A stretch of DNA of 64,000 nt, taken from Rhynchopus euleeides. Taxonomy: Eukaryota > Euglenozoa > Diplonemea > Diplonemida > Diplonemidae. The DNA lies in NCBI GenBank assembly GCA_963210315.1, contig OY723319.1, positions 1,550,001-1,614,000 of the forward strand. Direction: 5' to 3'. The first letter of the stretch is position 1; each line of letters begins with the position of its first letter. Of this stretch, positions 1 to 8,371 are shown one piece after another. A program made the translations under genes and the position numbers. Below the pieces are notes generated by a model. It made no database searches. It saw only the letters and a program-made list of their open reading frames with translations, and was not told where the DNA came from.

Positions 1-510
1 GCTCCCGAAAGCTCCAGCATCAGCTAGCGGTTCATAGTATAGATCGGTGTCTCCAGAAGGGGATGTCCGGTCGCAGAAGAAAAACGACAAAGACAACCAC
101 ACAGGCCGCAAAAAAAACAACTTTCGGCAGTAACTGGTTTGTTGCCTCGTTTTTGCTGTCGCTTTACGATCCAGCGGGGGCACAGATAGTTTTTGGGGTT
201 TGTGTGGAGAAGCGTCAACGCATCAACAAACAAAATACAGGCCAAGACAGGGGTCAAAATGAGATTGCCGGTCAGAACCCCCAGCTCGGTCGGTAATCTC
301 TGGAGCGGTCGCCTTCGCGCCCCCGCTGACGTCACCCTGGCAGGTAGCCGGGCCTCCTGCGTTGACGCTGCAGTGCCACACCACACCCTCTGCACGCTTG
401 TCGGCATCGAAGTCACGCACAACACCCCACAGGTTGAAGCAAGTCTTGCCTTGCTGCGACACCTGCGGATACTCTGTCAGTGTGTTGACCGAACAGAATC
501 CTCAGGAGCG
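1..510. other. Intergenic; one dispersed-repeat copy
   Basis: No convincing gene. The stretch holds a copy of the dispersed repeat marked by GCGTCAACGCATCA (about 195-260). The open frame running through 193-510 ahead of the small ORF at 511 has repeat-derived composition and is unlikely to be translated. Confidence 0.5.
195..260 (+). repeat. Dispersed repeat family R1, head copy
   Basis: This family recurs through the window. Its head reads GAAGCGTCAACGCATCAA followed by an A-rich stretch (ACAAAATACGAG-like), and some copies continue to GAAGTGACATTTT. Further upstream, several copies carry CCAAACGTGCTC. Two copies continue into a tail containing ATCCTTGTGCTTCCTT and then a C- or CA-rich run. 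Clear head copies lie near 214, 12021, 20862, 25664, 45009 and 61513, with weaker ones near 6880 and 7328. The dispersed placement, including one copy inside an intron, suggests a SINE-like or other short mobile repeat. Confidence 0.7.
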
Positions 511-843
511 ATGCGTCGCGCCATGTGGATGCTGGCAATTGTCACAGTCGCAGCGCAGCACACGAGGCGGGGAAGCCCTGGCGAGGAACCTCCGGCACCG
601 CCCACCGAAACGTGCAGTGCCATGACCCTGCACCACAACGAATGTCCTGCAGGCACCATCCTCGCGAGCTCTGACAACGTCGCAGTGTGCCTTGAGGAGC
701 TGTGCAGTCGTATTGACGCATGGGAGATGGTTGGGTTTGACGAGCCGAATGTGGCGGTTTTTGGGAGTGCATACGTGGATCACTGTAGCATGCAGTCCTT
801 CGCCGGATTGATTCACGATGTAGTGTGTGTTCCACAGGCGTAG
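511..843 (+). CDS. Putative small secreted cysteine-containing protein (110 aa)
   Basis: I do not recognise this protein. The ATG at 511 follows CTCAGGAGCG, a possible splice-acceptor context, and opens with a basic-then-hydrophobic segment (MRRAMWMLAIVTVAAQ) like a signal peptide. The mature part has six cysteines, in TCS, ECP, VCLEELC, HCS and VVC, and no membrane helix. It ends just after a TTCCACAG-like sequence, so it could be a fragment or an exon. About 400-800 bp of its 3' flank resembles the flank after the WD40 gene ending at 15270, which hints that a related gene once stood here. Coding status rests on the signal-like start and cysteine spacing only. Confidence 0.35.
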   Translation: MRRAMWMLAIVTVAAQHTRRGSPGEEPPAPPTETCSAMTLHHNECPAGTILASSDNVAVCLEELCSRIDAWEMVGFDEPNVAVFGSAYVDHCSMQSFAGLIHDVVCVPQA

Positions 844-1911
844 CTTGTTTGACACGATCACTTGGCTCTTCCATTCCAGGCACTCCATTCTGTCCGCATT
901 CCCACAAAAACACCCCAGTCTGCTTCAAATATTCGTTCTGTTTGTTTCTGACGAATACACCTGACCGACGTGCGCATCTGAGACACACCAACTACTCGGT
1001 CCTAGTAGTGTGTGACTGCGCATTCCCCACTCGTCTTCCAGACACGCTGATCGGTGCATGTGGTCTGCCCAGATCCTCCCAACACCCTTCTGCGTGACAG
1101 ACGGAGGCATGTCTTCTTCCTCGCCCCCAGGTTCTTTCCCGCCCCCAGGTTCCCTCAAGTGCCTCACCGGACCTCGCCCCTCCCGTCATCCACAAGACGG
1201 ATACGCGACGAATGCGTGTCTTCTTCCCTACCTTCCAGCTTCAGTCCCCGCTGTCCTGCCTTCCCACACCATCCCGCTGGCTGTCTGTGTTGTTGTCTGG
1301 CCTCCTGTAGAAGCCATCCGAGTGTCACCGGATCTGTGCTCCTGATGAAGTTGCCGACGTCACTCCGGAATGAGTTCCGGATCGGTTTGAAATTGCTTAC
1401 TCTCTTGTACTTGTGCTGGTCCGAGCTGTCGCGTGCGCTGAACGCAGCGCTTGCGGCGATTCTGGAGACCTGCTTCCGAACTAATGCAGCCGAAGCTGTG
1501 TGAAACAAGATTGTATCACCCGTCAACGGTGCACGCTTCACACAACCTCCGGCCGCCAGCTCCCTCTCTATTCTGTGACGGGTCTTGTCGACTCCGCCTT
1601 CTGTTTACTTTTCTGCTCCAAGCTACACCGTGTGCTGAACGCAGTCGACATCGACTGGATACCGCACGCCCACCCCTTTTCTGTTTCGCAGTGTGAACCG
1701 CGCCGTGCGAGGGGGAGCAAGCAGAGTACAGGCTACCCCATCACCCCGCCCCAATTGCGAACCCTTCGAACACCGGCCGAAGTTGTTTTGCATGAGTGTT
1801 GTCAAAAAAACGCTTCGCACGACCGTAATTGCAGAGCCACATCTCACTTCATCACAAGACGACGTGGTGTGCGCTACACACCACACTGACTTGCAACCGC
1901 ACCCCCCCCCC
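844..1911. other. Intergenic, pyrimidine-rich; resembles the 3' flank of the WD40 gene ending at 15270
   Basis: No gene seen. Several blocks recur in order in 15290-15700: ACACGCTGATCGGTGC (1034; 15364), CTGCCTTCCCACACC (1255; 15441) and a GTGCTGAACGCAG-like block. Near 1832-1884 a block starting ATTGCAG and containing CCACATCTCAC is shared with 61275-61326. Confidence 0.5.
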
Positions 1912-3063
1912 TAGGGGGGGTCAAATGGGGGTGACAAACACGATTTTTCAAAAAACCGGCGCAGAGGCCCCAAAGCCCCCGTAAACCCTCCAAACCCCCC
2001 CAGATCGGTCCGGAAACCCATCGAACCCCACTTTTCCACCATTCCGGGCACCTCAGGTGCCCGAATTGGGGTACCTAAATTTTGTGCCACCGTTTGGTAC
2101 CGGACAGTGCCACTGTGTGGGAGGTTGGAAAAGAAAATGCCCCAACACACCACATCTGAGGGTTGCAATGCATGTTGCTTGCCAACCACGTCATCCGGTG
2201 GGTGTCAGGCGCTATGTAGGTGGCATGAGCCAGGTCTTCGATGTGTTCTGGCTTGTATATGTACCTCCCTGCCTGCGGCACAGGCACTGCCTTTGTCCCC
2301 CACACCAGCCACAGAGAGCGTATTGTACTCGGTCCACGGTTGCTGATTCATTGTGATGCGTTGTATCCTCGAGTGAACGTCACACACTAGTGGCACCACC
2401 ACCCGCCATCCGAGAGCTGTATTGACTTTGCGCGCTTCCGTTGTATTCACCTCGCCACGCATATTGCACCGTTCAGTACCAGTGCTCTTGGGCCAGGCAA
2501 AGTAGACCGCAGCAACTACCAATTCTGGCACAATGGGTACCACGACAGCGCACTTCGTGTGTTCCCGGAATGTACAGCTCGTGTTGCAACAGTCGTTGTC
2601 AACACATCCCGGTTGTGGAGCACTGCTGCACAGGAATCACACGACCATCTGGACTTGTTCCGTACCTACAGGCAGCCTCCCGGTGCATGGTGGCAGGGAG
2701 GTACATATACAAGCCAGAACTCATCGAAGACCTGGCTAATGCCACCTACATAGCGCCTGACACCCACCGGATGACGTGGTTGGCAAGCAACATGCATTGC
2801 AACCCTCAGATGTGGTGTGTTGGGGCATTTTCTTTTCCAACCTCCCACACAGTGGCACTGTCCGGTACCAAACGGTGGCACAAAATTTAGGTACCCCAAT
2901 TCGGGCACCTGAGGTGCCCGGAATGGTGGAAAAGTGGGGTTCGATGGGTTTCCGGACCGATCTGGGGGGGTTTGGAGGGTTTACGGGGGCTTTGGGGCCT
3001 CTGCGCCGGTTTTTTGAAAAATCGTGTTTGTCCACGTAAAAGGGTGGCATTTGACCCCCCCTA
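1912..3063. mobile_element. Foldback element with about 350-bp inverted arms
   Basis: The arms 1912-2272 and 2696-3063 are near-perfect reverse complements: every short peptide readable in one arm is found on the opposite strand in the other. The ends read TAGGGGGGGTCAAAT and its complement, set in C-runs that hide any target duplication. A loop of about 420 bp (2273-2695) separates the arms and encodes nothing I recognise. Arm ends differ slightly: the right arm has about 15 extra bases next to its terminus. This is the structure of a foldback or large MITE-like nonautonomous transposon. The arms must form a very stable hairpin if transcribed. Confidence 0.88.
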
Positions 3064-3090
3064 ACCCCCCCCCCCCCCCACCACCACCCC

Positions 3091-3434
3091 TCGGCGACTT
3101 CGACGTCGGCTTCTTGATGAGCGCATCGCAGTACGCCTTCAGGCGCAGCATCTCCGAGTCCCCCGTCTCCGGCGCACTGGGGGGCGGCCGCGCCGTCGAC
3201 GGCGCCTCGCTGGACCCACACGACTCGATGCTTGTCGTGGTGTCCAGCGCAGCATCCTTCGACACCAGCGGCGGCAGGCAGGGCTTGCGCCCCTCGGACC
3301 CAGCACGCTGCAGGCGCGGCGATCGCGGCGACGTCTGGGTCGCCACAGCAATGCGCTGCGGGATGGCAGTGTCGATGCGGCGCAACCCGTGCCGCGGCGT
3401 CATGGCCTGCAGGTCATCCTGCTTCAGACACAAC
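3091..3434 (-). CDS. Possible minus-strand exon fragment, unknown protein
   Basis: On the - strand an acceptor-like TTATGCAG (ending at 3435) opens a GC-rich frame of about 115 residues that looks coding. It contains DDLQAMTPRHGLRRID, a basic Ser/Pro region and ETGDSEMLRLKAYCDALIKK. It runs into poly-G (3067-3092) and the foldback element at 3063, so it may be the remnant of a gene broken by that insertion. It opposes the direction of all other host genes. No family is recognised. The alternative is that this is 5'-flanking GC-rich DNA of the next gene. Confidence 0.3.
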
Positions 3435-3445
3435 CTGCATAACAA

Positions 3446-3500
3446 GTGAAGGGTGATCATTCTTGTGCTCCCTTCAAATTCGATTTCACTACCCCCACAC
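3446..3500 (+). repeat. Dispersed repeat R1, tail only
   Basis: This carries the R1 tail: TGATCATTCTTGTGCTCCC, an ATTTCAC-like end, then a CA/C-rich run to 3570. It matches the tails at 6918-6970 and 45098-45145. Its pyrimidine/CA run now sits immediately upstream of the start at 3583, so it may have supplied that gene's splice-acceptor tract. Confidence 0.55.
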
Positions 3501-3537
3501 CACCACCACCAGGCCGAACACACCACCCAGGGTCTCG

Positions 3538-3582
3538 GGGCACACACACACACACCCACCCCTCCCCCCCTCTCCCTCGAGT
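3538..3582 (+). promoter_or_regulatory. CA/pyrimidine tract plus AG before a start codon: candidate trans-splice acceptor
   Basis: A (CA)n stretch runs into CCTCCCCCCCTCTCCCTCGAG, and the ATG follows one base after the AG. The layout matches spliced-leader acceptors in Euglenozoa. No spliced-leader sequence is available here to confirm its use. Confidence 0.4.
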
Positions 3583-5634
3583 ATGCAGTACCCTCCGCCT
3601 GGCTATGGCTCTGTCGGGGCTATGCACAGCAACCCATACGTGGCTGCCGGCGGCGTGCCGCCACACAACCCCTACGTGTCGGGACACGCCAGCCCCCCAG
3701 TCGGCATGACAGGCACGCCCGGCAACCCCTACGTCCCACCGCCCTACGCGGTGCACCACGACCCGGCAGGCGCCGCCCCGCTCCCCCCAGGCGCGCTGGA
3801 CCTGTCGACAGAAGAGGACCGCGTCCTGCTGGCTCAGGCAGAGCAGGACGTGCTGCTGCTCCTCCTAGATGACATCATCACAGACGCCGCGACGAAGGGG
3901 AAGTCGATAAAGGACACCAACGTCGACCCCGCGAAGACGGGGCTTGCCTCCAAGGTCACCTTCACGCAGGTCGAAGGGGTGGAGAGCCTCGACACGACTG
4001 ACGAGAGGATGCAGGGCCTCTATAAGGAGAGGCGGGGCCACCGCTCCGCGAAGCGGTACTCCATGACGGATATTGTCGACACATTCCTGGAGAAGGTTTC
4101 GGACACGATACACAGCAACGCGGCGATGAACCACCTCGAGTCGAAGGTGAAACGCACGGGGTACCGCCTCATGGGCTCCCTCGGCGGGAAGCTCGACAAG
4201 GCGGCGTCGTCTGTGAAGGGTATTCTCCCCGGGAGCTCCACATCCTCCGCGCCGTGCCAGCTGTCGGAGAAGACTCACTCCTCCCTGGAGGTGGCGGAGT
4301 GCAAGCTGGACTGGGGCGGCAGGTGGCCCCTAATCCCCGCATCCTCTTTCGGCGACACGATGCGGCAGAAGCACTTCTCGATCCTCCAGAGGGGGAACTG
4401 CAGCCCGGCGACCATCGGCATCACGCCGGATGCGGTGCGCGAGGCGCACCGCCAGTGGGATGTCGCCAACCAGGCCGACCCAGTGTTGTGGAGGTTTAAG
4501 GTTCTGCCTCTGAGGGTGCGCCAGGCGGAGCATGCGATTGCGCATCAACTGGGGTTCGATCCGAACGACGTGAAGTTCTGCAGCAACGCCGACCAGGGCA
4601 TCTCCACCATCGTGAAGTCCCTGGAGTGGCAGGTGGGGGATGCGATTGTGTACACCTCAGACCTGACCCTCGCGACGAAGCACCTCCTCCGGCGGATCGC
4701 CTTCGAGAAGGGGCTGGAGCTGCACGAGCTGGACATCCCGCTGCCCAACTCCTCGGAGCACGCTGCGGACTTCCTGCGGCACAGCCTGGGGGTCATCCTC
4801 GGGGTGGCGGACCCGGCAAAGTCGAAGTCGCCGCACCACCGCGTCCGGCTGGCGATTTTCCCGGAGGTGGGGTGCACAGGGGGGCTCCACCTGTCGGTGC
4901 GCCGTGTCGGCGCCATCTTCCATAAGGTGGGGATCTCGGTGTTGGTGGATTCCTCGCTGGCGGCGGGGCAGCACGACATGGAGAGCGGTGCGGACTGGCA
5001 TGTCGCGACCCTCTCCCACTGGCTCTTCACCGAGCCGGGCACGGCGGTGATCATCGCACACCCCTTGAAGCAGGTCACCACCGAGACACTCACCGTGTCG
5101 TATTTTGACAGGGGGTGTGCCAACGCAGCGGGGTTCAACCCCTCGTTTGAGAAGGAGTTTTCCTACCAGGGGCTGTTGGACTTTGCGCCGTGGTGTTCGG
5201 TGCACCAGGCTGTGAAGTTTGTGTCGAAGGCGTGTGGCGGGATGGAGGCGGTGCGGAAGCACAACAGGCACCTCGCGAAGCGGGTTGCGGAGGCGGTGCG
5301 GCAGATCTGGGGGACGGAGCCTGTGCAGCTGAAGGAGGAGTTTGGGGCGATGCCGGTGATCCCGCTGCCCAACTCCGCGGGGTGCCACGAGGGGGTTGCG
5401 GCCAACCTCACCGCGGCGCTGGCGACGTATCAAAACGGAGCGGTGTACTTCGTCCACATCGTGTCCCTCACTGTCAACGGGGTGCAGCAGCTGTGCGCCC
5501 GCTTCAGCTGCCAGGTGTACAACGACCTCTCTGAATACCAAGATGCGGCGCATTACATCGCAAGCCTCCAGCCCTACATTCACGTCCCCCAGGCAGACGT
5601 TCCTGACCTTGCGTGGTACGGCACCATCAACTGA
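3583..5634 (+). CDS. Class V aminotransferase-fold protein lacking the PLP lysine (683 aa)
   Basis: The start is the first ATG after the pyrimidine tract. Residues 1-60 are Pro/Tyr-rich with an NPYV motif repeated three times, followed by a charged helical region. From about residue 265 the chain follows the PLP-dependent class V aminotransferase family (isopenicillin-N-epimerase/EgtE-like). Landmarks are RGNCSPATIGITP, then NADQGISTIVKSLEWQVGD, then VLVDSSLAAGQ, then SHWLFTEPGTAVI. In active members the last motif reads H-K-W with K forming the Schiff base; here that lysine is His479. The DGAH-type motif has become DSSL: Asp456 is kept and the His is lost. The fold appears complete and the frame is open, so a pseudoenzyme or a repurposed binding protein is more likely than a dead gene. 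Substrate and partners are unknown. Confidence 0.8.
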   Translation: MQYPPPGYGSVGAMHSNPYVAAGGVPPHNPYVSGHASPPVGMTGTPGNPYVPPPYAVHHDPAGAAPLPPGALDLSTEEDRVLLAQAEQDVLLLLLDDIITDAATKGKSIKDTNVDPAKTGLASKVTFTQVEGVESLDTTDERMQGLYKERRGHRSAKRYSMTDIVDTFLEKVSDTIHSNAAMNHLESKVKRTGYRLMGSLGGKLDKAASSVKGILPGSSTSSAPCQLSEKTHSSLEVAECKLDWGGRWPLIPASSFGDTMRQKHFSILQRGNCSPATIGITPDAVREAHRQWDVANQADPVLWRFKVLPLRVRQAEHAIAHQLGFDPNDVKFCSNADQGISTIVKSLEWQVGDAIVYTSDLTLATKHLLRRIAFEKGLELHELDIPLPNSSEHAADFLRHSLGVILGVADPAKSKSPHHRVRLAIFPEVGCTGGLHLSVRRVGAIFHKVGISVLVDSSLAAGQHDMESGADWHVATLSHWLFTEPGTAVIIAHPLKQVTTETLTVSYFDRGCANAAGFNPSFEKEFSYQGLLDFAPWCSVHQAVKFVSKACGGMEAVRKHNRHLAKRVAEAVRQIWGTEPVQLKEEFGAMPVIPLPNSAGCHEGVAANLTAALATYQNGAVYFVHIVSLTVNGVQQLCARFSCQVYNDLSEYQDAAHYIASLQPYIHVPQADVPDLAWYGTIN

Positions 5635-6355
5635 GGTGGTGGTGGTGGCGTGGGTGGGTGGTGGTTGCCGGGGGAGGAGAGAGGTGTGCAATGATGGGGG
5701 TGGTCCGTTGGGGCGATGCTGCAGAACAAGAAAAAAATTAAGTGAGGGTCGTTATCCTTCGTCAACCTTCGTCAGTTTTCAGCCAATTCAACAGGAAATG
5801 CACCAAAGTGCACTGACGATCACCCCGTAGCCACGACCCCGAAGCAACAACAAAAAAAGGTGAGGGCAGCGGTCCCTCGGGACGGGTGCGTGGCGACACC
5901 CCCCTTAGCCAGCTTCGCAAATCAGACATGCAGATATTGGAAAAAGAAAACTTTGAAGCAATCCGGAAATCTGTGAGTTTTTATACCACAGAGGCAGTAT
6001 CTATTCACATACGGAGGGATAGCACTGATGAGTTTCCCCCTCCGAAACTACCTATGTATGCGTTAGGAAACGAAACATGATGTGAACCTGAGAAAGCCAA
6101 ATGCAGAAATGTTCTCCTTCTTTCAGAATCAAGTGTACCCTGTGCTGTGAATACTTCCTGAGGTTGAGGACGGACCCCGTCTATACTTTGAAAGTACACT
6201 GCCCCCGAACCTGCTCGCAGGGTAAGGGGTGTCAATGGGACAGATCAAGCTTGCTTGTGATTGTCGACACCAAAAAAAAGGTGCAAGGAAATCGCGAGGA
6301 GAAGGGGGGGCGGGGCGGGGGTTGCAGTTTGGGGTGTGTGTGTGCCTTGTGAACG

Positions 6356-6358
<3 letters not shown>

Positions 6359-6394
<36 letters not shown>

Positions 6395-6396
6395 TT
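6359..6396. repeat. (GA)n microsatellite followed by poly-G
   Basis: About 14 GA dinucleotides run directly into a G-run. This is a simple repeat with no associated gene. Confidence 0.95.
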
Positions 6397-6875
6397 GGCG
6401 TGTCTGTGTGGACAGCGGAGGTCTCACTCAGAGGAGAGGATGGATGTCTCTCCGCACTAATACTCTTGGGGAGATTCGCGGTGTGTGTTGCTCTGATGAT
6501 TCGCTCAGGCCCTACCCCCCGTCTCGCCACGTGCCTCTTGATACCCCGTTGGTGCCCGAAGAATATGCCCAGCACGGCACGGCAGAGTGGATCCCAAACG
6601 AAACGGCACCGGGGAGGACCACGTGATGTTCTAGCTGGTCATGATGCAACGCGTTGTCAAGAATTGAAAGGGAAAAGTGAGAATCGGTGGCAGAGTGAGC
6701 GCATCGCCCCAGGTTGTTCCCCCCGCCCAGGACGCCTGAGGAAAGTGTCTGATATTGCGTGTGAGTTCTCGTGCAGAGTCTCTCTCGTCGACTTTCTATG
6801 CGATTCCGATAAGATCCGCAAATACAACATTGCCAATGAATGTGTTGCTGGAGATGTTTGTGGCTGTGCGATGGT

Positions 6876-6975
6876 CCAACGTATCCACGCCCCCCTCCTC
6901 CAACAAACAGAACGAGTGCAGGGAGATCATCCTTGTGCTTCCTTCTGCTTCTATTTCAACACACACACACACCCC
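6876..6975 (+). repeat. Dispersed repeat R1, diverged head plus tail
   Basis: A diverged CAACGTATCC head, CAACAAACAGAACGAG, then the tail GATCATCCTTGTGCTTCCTT and a (CA)n run. It shows that the head and the CTTGTGCTTCC tail belong to one unit, as in the copy at 45009-45145. Confidence 0.6.
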
Positions 6976-7319
6976 ATTTATTTCCCTCAGCTCGCTTCTC
7001 ACCTCTTCTTCTTCTGACTTGCATCACACACAGTTACTGTTGGGGAGAAAGAGAAATCCTTACACATGCCATCAGGCCAACGGCTGTAGCGCACCGTACA
7101 TCTGGGTGGCATTGGGCCGTTGCCCCTGGAGAGATCAAATTGCCGCCCAGACGCACAGAGGCAGTTCTCCATTTGTCGATTTCGAGAAGTTTTTGAGCAC
7201 ATTTATGATGCGTAAAAGTGTAGGAGTGCTTCCGACGATCCTGTTCCTTTTCTGTGTGTCTAGCTACCTCGTGTTCACATGTGCTCCACACGCACATCAA
7301 AGCAGCAGGCTCTAGGGTG

Positions 7320-7345
7320 GTGGAACCGTCAACGCATCATAAAGG
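7320..7345 (+). repeat. Dispersed repeat R1, short diverged copy
   Basis: GGAACCGTCAACGCATCAT is followed by a GGAAGAAGGAAG run, resembling the copy at 20862 (GCGTCAACGCATCG then GGAAGAAG). Confidence 0.5.
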
Positions 7346-8242
7346 AAGAAGGAAGCACGGTTGCTACGCTTTTCAGTTTTCTTGTCGAGGGCCTACCGTG
7401 CCGTGTATCGGTGGGAGAGGGGGCTTTTTGGCAGTTTTGCTGGAACTCTTGCCTATGTTTGATTTGTTTCGCACAACTTGGTGTGTCGCGCTTCCCTAAC
7501 ACTGAACAAAACTCCGGCCAATGGTACATGGTGCATCTTCTTGACTGGATTTGCCCCCAAGCAGCACCGCGCTCAAATCGGCAGGCGATGCCTTTGGGCT
7601 GCCCACAGCTTTCCTGGTGCCATGCTGGGTCAGTTTGACACAAAGCGGCCACCCCACTCCGCCCACAATGGAAGGCTTTTGACGCATGTCACGGTTCAAT
7701 GGGGGACGGGAGGCGGGGGAGGGGGAGGGTTGGGGGTGGGAGAAGTGTGGTGGAAACGCACCGCACAAGAGTGCATTTCCCGGTGGCCGCTCCAAGTCGT
7801 CACTGACTGTCGTGTGCGTCGCAGCAAATGTTCCCCGGCCCCATCGGGTTCATGTTAACCAACGCTTGTGGAGCCGTGCTGCTCAAACGTGTACGAGTCC
7901 TCTTCCTACTTCGCCCTGGAATGTGAACAGAACTTCGCACAGTCGGCCTTTACTCTCGGCAGGTTTCGGCAAAACTGCGCTTCCCGTCACACGAAATACG
8001 GCAGAGCAGCTCTGCCGTATACACATGGCCCTCCTTGAGTGTCAATCCCTGAAGGCGTGTGTGTTTGTTCGTGGGAGGCGAAGGGTGCGAGGCGAAGCTG
8101 AGTCTGACACAGGCCTGGGAGCAGGGTCTGTGAGTGGATGTTAACAGAGGGGGGTGTCGTTTGGGTAATCTGGGCTCTGGGGCCAGGTAGGTTAGGTCGA
8201 CGTTGTGTACGCCCCGCCGCCCCCTCAGGTGAGCACAGGATG

Positions 8243-8371
8243 CACGCCTTCCGCACAGTTTTCTGGGACGGAGGGTCGCAAGAAGGGATGCAACACAAGC
8301 CCCAGGGCACCACAACAGCCCTGACACCACCGCCCCGACAGATAGGACACACACCTGCACACACCGCAGCC
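8243..8371 (+). promoter_or_regulatory. Conserved 5' cassette of the WD40 array (copy 1)
   Basis: Nearly the same sequence precedes all four WD40-receptor starts. It carries ACGCCTTCCGCACAG, GGGACGGAGGGTCGCAAGAAG, CACCACAACAGCCCTGACACC, GACAGATAGGACACACA and finally CACACACCGCAGCC before the ATG. CACCGCAG is a plausible trans-splice acceptor two bases before the start codon. The cassette may be a shared promoter/5' UTR carried along with each gene duplication. Confidence 0.6.

Larger units (their letters stand above)
5635..8242. other. Long intergenic stretch with microsatellites and dispersed repeats
   Basis: No gene I can support. It holds a GT/TG-rich 3' flank (5635-5720), an AT-richer part (5700-6100), a (GA)n run (6359-6386), R1-family repeats near 6876-6975 and 7320-7345, and a (CA)n run near 6960. 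Open frames here have low-complexity composition. Confidence 0.6.

Noticed and set aside
2205-2890. Open frames inside the foldback element as a transposase
   Set aside because: They are made largely of the inverted arms read on both strands and of the short loop; no transposase motif is visible.
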